Shown here piece by piece: positions 15,955 through 22,581 of a stretch of 64,000 bases of DNA. The notes beneath the pieces were generated by a model. That model did no database searches. It was not told where the DNA came from and was given only the letters and a program-made list of their open reading frames with translations. The stretch lies in the NCBI RefSeq assembly GCF_900115145.1, contig NZ_FOVL01000016.1:25927-89926 (forward strand), given 5' to 3'. This DNA comes from Salegentibacter flavus (GTDB lineage: Bacteria > Bacteroidota > Bacteroidia > Flavobacteriales > Flavobacteriaceae). Position 1 is the stretch's first letter. Every line of letters begins with the position of its first letter. Both the position numbers and the translations under genes were made by a program.

Positions 15955-16380
15955 TTAGAGTCCGAGGCTATAGAAGCCTTTTTTCTGAAGTTGCAGGTTG
16001 TGGAGAATTCCATTCTCTACTGTAGTCATATCCTTAGGAATCTCATTGCGGTCTACCTCGAATTTATTCAGGGAAAAGCCACAGGCAACCAATTCTACTC
16101 CTAATTTATTGGCTTGCTCTACGTAAGGAGCCATTTTTGATTTATTGGTTAGCTGAGAAATATCCTTTCCGCAAACGATTATCTGGAACTCTCCAAAGTG
16201 GTCGCCATCTTCTTCAGCAAGGGCTTCGGCGGTGAGAAGGATAGGTTTTAATTGGTCCACTTTCTTGGTAAGCACCACATAGTCCTTATTATGATCGTGG
16301 TTTGGTTGTTCCTGTGCAGATACCTGCGTGCTGAATAATACCAGGAACATTGCGAAACTGCTTAATAAAATAGTCTTCAT
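15955..16380 (-). CDS. Exported DsrE-like sulfur-transfer protein
   Basis: 141 residues with a cleavable signal peptide (cleavage near VSAQEQ, residue 23), then a DsrE/DsrF-like alpha-beta fold. Two cysteines stand in family-typical positions: C70 (FQIIVCGKD) and C100 (ELVACGFSL). DsrE-like proteins bind sulfur as persulfide and hand it on; most are cytoplasmic, so the signal peptide is notable. It lies between the DoxX-like and SoxB-like genes, 31 nt upstream of the latter, and its role in periplasmic sulfur relay follows from that context. Confidence 0.78.
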   Translation of the reverse strand: MKTILLSSFAMFLVLFSTQVSAQEQPNHDHNKDYVVLTKKVDQLKPILLTAEALAEEDGDHFGEFQIIVCGKDISQLTNKSKMAPYVEQANKLGVELVACGFSLNKFEVDRNEIPKDMTTVENGILHNLQLQKKGFYSLGL

Positions 16381-16417
16381 TTTGTTTTTGAATTTAATAC
16401 GCTATTGCGTGTGGTTA

Positions 16418-16819
16418 TTATAATTTTTCGGTTTTACTGAAATCGTTAAATATAAAAAATATGAGTCCGCCCATAATTGCGATATTCTTAAAGAGCGGTC
16501 CCAGGGTGTTGATCTGTCCTACCTGTACAGTAAGCGTGATCGGCAATAAAACCAGGGCGAGTATAATTGCGGCATACCGGGTTTTAAAACCGATTAGCAG
16601 CGCAAATCCGGCAATTAACATGGTTACTCCTGAAAGGATTACCAGGAGCTCAGGATTTCCGAAAAAATAGGCTATCCCTTTGAAACTGGCCTGATCCATT
16701 CTGTTTACTGTTTTTTCAATGTTCAGGAGGTGATTAAAACTTGCTACCAGAAAGATTCCGCTAAGCATTACCCTGAATATCTGAACCGATCTTTGGTTCA
16801 CTAATATTTTAGTTGTCAT
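16418..16819 (-). CDS. DoxX-like membrane protein
   Basis: 133 residues with four transmembrane helices. The pattern FRVMLSGIFLVASFNHLLN, LLVILSGVTMLIAGFALLIGF and LGPLFKNIAIMGGLIFF fits the DoxX/MauE-like four-helix family. DoxD/DoxA of archaeal thiosulfate:quinone oxidoreductase belong to this superfamily, which suits its place in a SoxB-like/DsrE-like operon. An electron-transfer or quinone role is inferred and not visible in residues. Confidence 0.75.
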   Translation of the reverse strand: MTTKILVNQRSVQIFRVMLSGIFLVASFNHLLNIEKTVNRMDQASFKGIAYFFGNPELLVILSGVTMLIAGFALLIGFKTRYAAIILALVLLPITLTVQVGQINTLGPLFKNIAIMGGLIFFIFNDFSKTEKL

Positions 16820-16891
16820 TCTGTATTAAAGTTATGAAAGTAATTTATTATAGAGTCTTTAGAATCAATATTCTGCAGACTTTTATAGCTA

Positions 16892-17257
16892 TTAACCAAT
16901 CAAAACTTTTGGAGGGGGATAAAATTTATCGTGATATGCTGAAATCACCGCGGGGTTTCGGTAATCATAATATTGAAAATTTGGCTCGGCTTGAGCTGCG
17001 GGCCAATTCAGGCTGGAAAAATTAAAAGGAGAATTACAGATCGCATCAGCGTTAATGACCAACGCATTCGCTGCTTGTTCAAAATCGGCCGATTTGTTTT
17101 CTTCCGAAGAATTCAAGAGGTTGTTTTCACAATAGGAATTCACCCAGGCGATATTTTCGGTTTCCAATATGCTTCCCAGGAATTTGGAGTCAAGCATAAA
17201 GAATTTCCCCAGAAATACCAGGGTAAAGAAAATAGCTATGTAAGAATTAATTTTCAT
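16892..17257 (-). CDS. Unrecognised membrane-anchored or secreted protein, first gene of SoxB-like operon
   Basis: 121 residues. An N-terminal hydrophobic segment (IAIFFTLVFLGKFFML, about 8-23) could be a signal anchor. It is followed by a soluble part with two cysteines (C43 in SYCENN and a later ICNSPF) and an aromatic, proline-rich tail (NFQYYDYRNPAVISAYHDKF). I recognise no family. It is the first gene behind a Crp/Fnr-type operator with class II spacing, and 72 nt separate it from the DoxX-like gene. A thiol-bearing envelope partner of the SoxB-like/DsrE-like proteins is possible. Confidence 0.7.
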   Translation of the reverse strand: MKINSYIAIFFTLVFLGKFFMLDSKFLGSILETENIAWVNSYCENNLLNSSEENKSADFEQAANALVINADAICNSPFNFSSLNWPAAQAEPNFQYYDYRNPAVISAYHDKFYPPPKVLIG

Positions 17258-17268
17258 CGATCAACTGC

Positions 17269-17312
17269 CAAATATAAACTATGAGGTCGAGACATAATGT
17301 GACTAATGTTAC
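17269..17312 (-). promoter_or_regulatory. Crp/Fnr-type operator and minus-7 box of the SoxB-like operon
   Basis: GTGAC-TAAT-GTTAC at 17299-17312 (one mismatch from the palindrome). Exactly 22 nt further on the minus strand lies TATATTTG (17276-17269), a full TAnnTTTG match. The predicted start near 17264 leaves a very short leader before the ATG at 17257. Confidence 0.7.
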
Positions 17313-17320
17313 ATAGTCCT

Positions 17321-17355
17321 GTAACCCTTGTTACTGATTTCGGTTTTTATTTTTG
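17321..17355 (+). promoter_or_regulatory. Crp/Fnr-type operator near the porin promoter
   Basis: Perfect palindrome GTAAC-CCTT-GTTAC (17321-17334), the same core as at 5532. The nearest minus-7 box, TATTTTTG at 17348-17355, is only 13 nt away rather than 22. The site would overlap the minus-33 region, so the mode of control (repression or a different start) is unclear. Confidence 0.55.
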
Positions 17356-17394
17356 CTTTTTTCGCAAGCCTATTTCAGAAAAACTTTATAGGAT

Positions 17395-18768
17395 ATGAAT
17401 TATTTAAAATGGCCATTGGCCCTGTTTTTATTATTGCTGAATTTATCGGTTTATTCCCAGGAGGAGCATCATGCTGAAACGCAGGAACCCGAGCGGCTTA
17501 GAGATCTATTTACGGAGGCCCATCTGCATGGACATCTCAGGAACTATTTTATGAATACTGTGAACCGGGGCGATCTAAAGAACTATTATACGAATGCTAC
17601 CGGTGGAGCGGTTGGTTTTACTACCGGAAATTATAAAGGTTTTGAAGCCGGGGTGAAAGGAATCTTTACTTATAAAACATTCGGGAATGACCTGGGAATG
17701 GAAGATCCTATTGCGGGTAAAAATGCCAGGTACGAATATGAACTTTATGATGTGCTCAATAAAGGAAATTTTAAGGATCTGGACCGGCTTGAGGAATTGT
17801 TCATCCGTTACAGGTTTGGAAATTCTTATCTCACCTACGGAAAAATAGAAACGGAGTACACTCCCTTGCTAAATCACAGCGATGGCCGGATGAAACCTTT
17901 TGCACATCGCGGAGCCTGGGCACACCTTAATTTTGGGAAGCCGCATCAGTTCAATCTGGGATGGCTAAACGGAATGTCTCCCCGGGCCACCACCGAGTGG
18001 TTTGACTTTGAGGAAGGAATAGGTCTTTTTTACAACGGCTTTCAACCCGACGGACAGGAAGCTCACTACCACGAGCATTATGCGTCTTCCGGAATGGGGA
18101 TATTCAATTACAGATACCGAAGAAATAACTTTACATTCAAAGTTTACGATTATTACCTTGATAAGGTGATGAATACCTTATGGACCCAGGTAAACTATGA
18201 GTTTAAAGATTTTAACCTGGGAGTTCAGTATGTATACCAATCGCCGTTTTCTTATAATGAAGACCTGGCCTATGAAAATCGATATGTACAACCCGGTGAG
18301 AACGGGCAGGTGCTCAGTTCCCAACTTAGCTGGCAGGAATCCCGCTTAAGGCTCGCCATGGCTTATACCCATGCTTTTGATTCCGGGAGGTTTTTATTTC
18401 CGAAGGAACTGGGGAGAGATCATTTCTTTACTTCCATTTCACGCTCCCGCCTGGAAGGAATGGGCGATGTGGATATTGTTGCTCTAAAAGGAGAATATTC
18501 CTTTTTAAAGCCCAATCTTCACCTTGGTGTTGAAATGCAACAGATAAAGGGGGCAGAGCCTGGTGATTATAGGTACAATAAATACAATGTAGATGAATCT
18601 TTTCAGTTGAATACCCACCTGCGCTATAATGTGGAAGGATTCCTTGATGGGCTAAGCTTCGATCTTTTATGGGTGTACCGGGAAAACCAGAATCATAATG
18701 ATGCAGAAAGTATCTTTAATAAAAGTAACTTCAACCAGATCAATTTCGTTACGAATTTCTATTTTTAG
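17395..18768 (+). CDS. OprD/OprP-like outer-membrane porin
   Basis: 457 residues with a signal peptide (cleavage near VYSQEE). The body is a series of amphipathic beta strands with aromatic girdles (LRNYFMNTVNRG, FIRYRFGNSYLTYGK, FNLGWLNGMSPR), ending in an aromatic-terminated strand (NQINFVTNFYF), as expected for an outer-membrane barrel. The start region resembles OprD-family porins, which pass small anions or amino acids. It is divergent from the SoxB-like operon with two operators between them, so uptake or release of sulfur oxyanions is a reasonable inference. Confidence 0.78.
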   Translation: MNYLKWPLALFLLLLNLSVYSQEEHHAETQEPERLRDLFTEAHLHGHLRNYFMNTVNRGDLKNYYTNATGGAVGFTTGNYKGFEAGVKGIFTYKTFGNDLGMEDPIAGKNARYEYELYDVLNKGNFKDLDRLEELFIRYRFGNSYLTYGKIETEYTPLLNHSDGRMKPFAHRGAWAHLNFGKPHQFNLGWLNGMSPRATTEWFDFEEGIGLFYNGFQPDGQEAHYHEHYASSGMGIFNYRYRRNNFTFKVYDYYLDKVMNTLWTQVNYEFKDFNLGVQYVYQSPFSYNEDLAYENRYVQPGENGQVLSSQLSWQESRLRLAMAYTHAFDSGRFLFPKELGRDHFFTSISRSRLEGMGDVDIVALKGEYSFLKPNLHLGVEMQQIKGAEPGDYRYNKYNVDESFQLNTHLRYNVEGFLDGLSFDLLWVYRENQNHNDAESIFNKSNFNQINFVTNFYF

Positions 18769-18781
18769 GCAGAAGAATTTG

Positions 18782-18815
18782 AAATAGCCGCCACCACGGC
18801 TATTTATCTTTTCTA
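18782..18815 (+). terminator. Terminator of the porin gene
   Basis: AAATAGCCG (18782-18790), loop CCACCA, CGGCTATTT (18797-18805), followed by ATCTTTTCT. Confidence 0.75.
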
Positions 18816-19035
18816 GTGGTTTTTGGAGTAGTGAAAGCGATCTCCAACTATCATGCTGATAGTGATACTAAGGCTTATTATTGTCGGGATAATATTAAGA
18901 ATGGATACAGAGATAAGGTTGCAATTAAGATCCCTGGTTGGTTCAATGGTTAAAATGAGGTTAATTTTAATGGGAGAATTATCCCGGAGCTCGGGAACAT
19001 TAAATTATTTCGTAACTTACAGTAGGTCAGTTATT

Positions 19036-19079
19036 GTAACAAAAGTTACTGCTTAAGCCTTATGATTTGTATATTTTTG
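19036..19079 (+). promoter_or_regulatory. Crp/Fnr-type operator and minus-7 box of hydroxylase-cstB operon
   Basis: Perfect palindrome GTAAC-AAAA-GTTAC (19036-19049), 22 nt, then TATTTTTG (19072-19079), a full TAnnTTTG match. Transcription should begin near 19085. This rules out a start codon at 19067 and favours the TTG at 19103. Confidence 0.75.
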
Positions 19080-19102
19080 CATTTGTAATTTTAAAAATCT
19101 GG

Positions 19103-19996
19103 TTGGAGAAGTACCTATACATTATACAGAATTCCTTTACAGGATATTTTAATTACCTGGTAGAGGAAATAAGCAACCCTGGCTGGACCAATTATTTTTA
19201 CTGGCTTCTGCTGTTGTCCCTGTTGGTTTGGGTGCTGGAAATTTTTATTCCCTGGAGGAAGAGCCAAAAGGTTTTTCGGAAAGGATTCTGGCTGGATACG
19301 TTCTATATAATATTTAATTTTTTCCTGTTTTCCCTGGTGGGGTATAACGCGATCTCGAATGTAGCGGTGGAATTGTTCAATGATTTCCTGGCCCTCTTCG
19401 GAATAAGCAATGTTGTGGCCATCGAGGTGCAGAATTTTCCCGTTTGGGCGCAGTTGTTAATCATGTTCATCGTAGCCGATTTTATTCAGTGGAATGTACA
19501 CAGGCAATTGCATAAGCGCTCCTGGTTATGGGAATTTCATAAGATTCATCACAGTGTAAAGGAGATGGGTTTTGCGGCACAGTTCAGGTTTCATTTTATG
19601 GAGACCATCGTTTATAAAACCGTACAGTACATCCCGTTGGCGATGATAGGTTTTGGAATACAGGAATTCTTTGTGGTTCATATGTTCGCTGTTTTGGTAG
19701 GACATTTAAATCACGCGAATGTGGGCTGGAGCTATGGGTTTTTAGGTTATATTTTTAACAATCCTAAAATGCATATCTGGCATCATTCAAAAGAACTCCC
19801 CGAGGCACATCCCTACGGAATGAATTTCGGGCTTAGCCTGAGCCTTTGGGATTATTTGTTTGGCACGGCCTATATTCCGAAGGAAGGAAGAGATATAGAA
19901 CTTGGTTTTGAAGGAGACGATGATTTCCCTGAAGATTTCAAAAATCAGATGCTCTTTCCATTTAAGAAAAATAAACAATCACTAAATAATAATTAA
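19103..19996 (+). CDS. Sterol desaturase/fatty acid hydroxylase-superfamily membrane protein
   Basis: About 298 residues if started at TTG 19103, downstream of the predicted transcription start; the longer frame begins with TTG 19067 inside the promoter. No in-frame ATG occurs for the first 130 codons. Several transmembrane helices surround the di-iron histidine boxes HRQLHKRSWLWEFHKIHHS, GHLNHAN and HIWHHS, diagnostic of the FA_hydroxylase superfamily. These enzymes hydroxylate or desaturate lipids using O2. It is 12 nt upstream of the CstB-like gene and shares its operator-controlled promoter, so it is wired into the sulfide response. Its substrate is unknown; a membrane-lipid change during sulfide stress is one idea. 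Confidence 0.82.
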   Translation: MEKYLYIIQNSFTGYFNYLVEEISNPGWTNYFYWLLLLSLLVWVLEIFIPWRKSQKVFRKGFWLDTFYIIFNFFLFSLVGYNAISNVAVELFNDFLALFGISNVVAIEVQNFPVWAQLLIMFIVADFIQWNVHRQLHKRSWLWEFHKIHHSVKEMGFAAQFRFHFMETIVYKTVQYIPLAMIGFGIQEFFVVHMFAVLVGHLNHANVGWSYGFLGYIFNNPKMHIWHHSKELPEAHPYGMNFGLSLSLWDYLFGTAYIPKEGRDIELGFEGDDDFPEDFKNQMLFPFKKNKQSLNNN

Positions 19997-20008
19997 ACAA
20001 AAATTAAG

Positions 20009-21364
20009 ATGAAGATAAAACAGTTTAAAGACGAGCCTTTAGCGCATTATTCTTATGCTCTGGTAAGTAATGGGGAGATGGCCCTGGTAGACCCAAGCCG
20101 TAACCCAATGCCTTACTATAAGTATGCTGAAGAAAACAATGCAAAGATCGTAGCGGTTTTTGAAACTCACCCTCATGCCGATTTTGTGAGCAGTCACCTA
20201 CAGATTCACAAAGAAACCGGAGCAACTATTTACATTAGCGAAATGGTAGGGGTAAGTTATCCGCATACTGGTTTTGACGAGGGGCAGAGCGTAAAAATTG
20301 GAGGTGCGACGGTAAAACCATTGCATACTCCCGGTCACTCTCCAGACAGTTTGACCTTTATCGCAGAAGAAAACGGAGAAACTGCAATGTTTAGCGGGGA
20401 TACCCTTTTTATCGGGAACGTAGGTCGTCCTGACCTTCGTGAGAAAGCAGGTAATATGAAAGCCAAGCGAGTAGAACTTGCTAAGGCTATGTATAAAACC
20501 ATGCAAAGCAAGTTCAATGATCTTCCGGATGATACTATAGTATATCCTGCTCACGGTGCCGGTTCACTTTGTGGTAAGAACATGAGTGATGCTTCTTCAA
20601 GTACTTTAGGAAACGAGCGTCAGGGGAACTGGGCTTTTCGCGACCAGACAGAGGAAGAATTCGTAGAAGAGATCCTGAAAGATCAACCGTTCATCCCAGC
20701 TTACTTCGGATTTAACGTAGATGTTAACCGAAAAGGAGCGATGAACGTCCAAAAAGCGAAATATAGTGTACCGGTAAAACTATTGGTTGAAAGCCTTGAG
20801 GATGACGCCGTAGTGGTAGATAGCCGTGGCCGTGAAACCTATAGAGAAGGTCACCTTCCCAATAGTATCAACATTATGGGAGTAACAGAAGAGGATAAGC
20901 TGGAAACCTGGTTAGGTGCCATTATCGCTCCTGAAGAACCATTCTATATGGTGGTGAAGAGTGTGGATGATATGGAAGACACTCTTGAAAGAATCGCGAA
21001 GATCGGTTATGAACAGCAAATGAAAGGTATTGTAACCCTTTCAGAGAAAGTTTCGCTTTCTACTGAAGCCTTCGATCACGAAGATTTCAAAAAGAACAGA
21101 GATAAATATACTGTTGTAGATGCACGTAACGAAGCTGAAGTTGAAACCGATGGTAAATTCATAGAAGGTTCTTTGAACATTCCTTTGAATGAACTAAGAA
21201 ACAGAGCCGATGAAGTACCAACCGGAAAGCCTGTTGTAGTACACTGTGCTGGTGGTTTTAGATCTGCAGCCGGTAGCAGTATCCTTGAAACTAAACTTAA
21301 AGATACTAAAGTTTACGATTTCAGTGAAGATATCGAAGAATACAAAGCAGAAACTGCCGAGTAA
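20009..21364 (+). CDS. CstB-like persulfide dioxygenase-rhodanese fusion
   Basis: 451 residues in three domains. Residues 1-240 are a metallo-beta-lactamase-fold persulfide dioxygenase with THPHADFVSSH (53-63), PGH (108-110), SGDTLF (129-134) and PAHGAGSLCGK (180-190). About 255-350 is a rhodanese fold without its catalytic cysteine (VDSRGRETYREGHLPNSIN, then PFYMVVKS where Cys would be). About 360-451 is a second rhodanese with active C413 (VVHCAGGFRS). This order, dioxygenase-pseudorhodanese-rhodanese, is that of S. aureus CstB, which turns low-molecular-weight persulfides into thiosulfate. The likely substrate is the persulfide made by the SQR at 7347, and TauE would export the product. 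It is second in an operon behind the class II operator. Confidence 0.92.
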   Translation: MKIKQFKDEPLAHYSYALVSNGEMALVDPSRNPMPYYKYAEENNAKIVAVFETHPHADFVSSHLQIHKETGATIYISEMVGVSYPHTGFDEGQSVKIGGATVKPLHTPGHSPDSLTFIAEENGETAMFSGDTLFIGNVGRPDLREKAGNMKAKRVELAKAMYKTMQSKFNDLPDDTIVYPAHGAGSLCGKNMSDASSSTLGNERQGNWAFRDQTEEEFVEEILKDQPFIPAYFGFNVDVNRKGAMNVQKAKYSVPVKLLVESLEDDAVVVDSRGRETYREGHLPNSINIMGVTEEDKLETWLGAIIAPEEPFYMVVKSVDDMEDTLERIAKIGYEQQMKGIVTLSEKVSLSTEAFDHEDFKKNRDKYTVVDARNEAEVETDGKFIEGSLNIPLNELRNRADEVPTGKPVVVHCAGGFRSAAGSSILETKLKDTKVYDFSEDIEEYKAETAE

Positions 21365-21385
21365 TTCCGATTAGATAATCTATAA

Positions 21386-21426
21386 AAAAAGTGGCTGTCC
21401 TGAAAAGGCAGCCACTTTTGCTTTTT
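21386..21426. terminator. Terminator after the cstB-like gene
   Basis: AAAAGTGGCTGTC and GGCAGCCACTTTT enclose a short A-rich loop, followed by GCTTTTTATT. The symmetric flanks would also stop the convergent minus-strand gene. Confidence 0.8.
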
Positions 21427-21438
21427 ATTATTTTTCAG

Positions 21439-21861
21439 TTAATCATCTTCTTCATGAACCTGGCCGTTACTGTCGAATTCCAGTTCAGTGCCATTGGCTA
21501 ATTTAACTTCGTAGCCATCCTCTTCCTTTTTATATTTTAACACCTTCACATCTTTGTGATTGGTGTTGAGATAATTCGCGATGTTTTCAGGGAGGGCCTC
21601 CGGCCAGAAACCTTTTTTGCTCTTAATGCTGGTAGGGTGACCTTCAACATCGAATTCGATCTCGCTTCCGTCAGACATTTTTACCTCGTAGGCATCTTCC
21701 TGGTCATCAAGATCTACATGCATATCCATAATGCTTTCATTGGAAAAATGTTCTGAAAGCCATACGGAAATTTCTGCAGAGACCTGTTCTTCTGTTTGGG
21801 CTAACCCAATATTCATAGCAAATATGGAGAGTAGCCCAGTTAAAATTAATTTTTTCATCAT
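21439..21861 (-). CDS. PepSY-like exported protein
   Basis: 140 residues: signal peptide (to about NIGLAQ, residue 22) and two repeats of a PepSY-like unit, each ending in YEVKM/LxxGxELEFD (EAYEVKMSDGSEIEFDVEGH and DGYEVKLANGTELEFDSNGQ). Flavobacterial proteins of this kind are assigned to the beta-lactamase-inhibitor-like PepSY family, whose role is unknown. Start may be either of two adjacent ATG codons. It converges on the sulfur operon and shares a terminator. Confidence 0.75.
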   Translation of the reverse strand: MMKKLILTGLLSIFAMNIGLAQTEEQVSAEISVWLSEHFSNESIMDMHVDLDDQEDAYEVKMSDGSEIEFDVEGHPTSIKSKKGFWPEALPENIANYLNTNHKDVKVLKYKKEEDGYEVKLANGTELEFDSNGQVHEEDD

Positions 21862-22048
21862 TTACCGGTTTTTAGGTTCATTCTAAGTTAAGATGAATAG
21901 AGAAGCCATACTTTAATATTATGTGAATTCACGCTTTCTTAACAGTTGGATGGAAGTACAATCTTCTGGTACCGCTATTCTTTAAAAGCTGTATAGTTTT
22001 TCTATATTTACATCAGCAGCTTCAAATTCTATTTGAAAACCAATAAAT

Positions 22049-22534
22049 ATGGAAAAAAAATTCAGCGTTAAGGTGAACGAATCTTTTGAATTCGAATTTA
22101 CCCAGGACGAGATCAATGCTTTAGATACCCAAAAGGTTTCCGCCTATAATTATCATATGCTAAGGGAAAACCGAAGTTTTAAGGCCGCAATTGCCAAAGC
22201 CGATTTTCTAAACCGGGAATACCAGGTGAAAATTAATTCCAATAACTACCAGGTTAAGATTTCCAATGAGCTTGACCAGCTTATTGATAAGATGGGATTA
22301 AGCCTGAGCTCTGCTTTGATGGTTAACGATATTAAAGCGCCAATGCCGGGGCTAATCCTGGATGTGATGGTGAAGGAAGGCGATGAGGTAAAGGAAGGTG
22401 ATTACCTGCTTGTCCTGGAGGCGATGAAGATGGAGAATACCCTAAGTGCACCCCGTGACGGGGTGGTGAAAGCCATTTCGGTAGAAAAGGGCCAGGGTGT
22501 TGATAAAAATCAACTGCTTATTGAAATGGAATAA
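22049..22534 (+). CDS. Biotin carboxyl carrier protein subunit
   Basis: 161 residues. The C-terminal half (about 93-161) is a biotinyl/lipoyl domain starting IKAPMPGLILDVMVKEGDEV, with the biotinyl lysine K127 in EAMKMEN. The N-terminal half is a strand-rich region typical of the BCCP of flavobacterial acyl-CoA (acetyl- or propionyl-) carboxylases. It carries the carboxyl group from the biotin carboxylase encoded 47 nt downstream to a carboxyltransferase that is not present here. Confidence 0.9.
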   Translation: MEKKFSVKVNESFEFEFTQDEINALDTQKVSAYNYHMLRENRSFKAAIAKADFLNREYQVKINSNNYQVKISNELDQLIDKMGLSLSSALMVNDIKAPMPGLILDVMVKEGDEVKEGDYLLVLEAMKMENTLSAPRDGVVKAISVEKGQGVDKNQLLIEME

Positions 22535-22581
22535 GTCTGGGTGCCAAAGAGGTAGAATAATTACAAAAGTAAAAGTCAGAA

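Larger units (their letters stand above)
18769..19102. other. Spacer between porin and hydroxylase genes
   Basis: 334 bp. It contains the porin terminator (18782-18812) and the operator/promoter of the hydroxylase operon (19036-19079). In between, one short frame (GTG at 18831 to stop at 18953, 40 codons) has a protein-like composition, but nothing supports its expression. Confidence 0.5.

Noticed and set aside
18831..18953. 40-codon GTG frame with protein-like composition between the porin terminator and the hydroxylase promoter
   Set aside because: No ATG, no upstream promoter of its own, directly behind a terminator, and no recognisable homology; may be a gene relic but is not supported as a gene.
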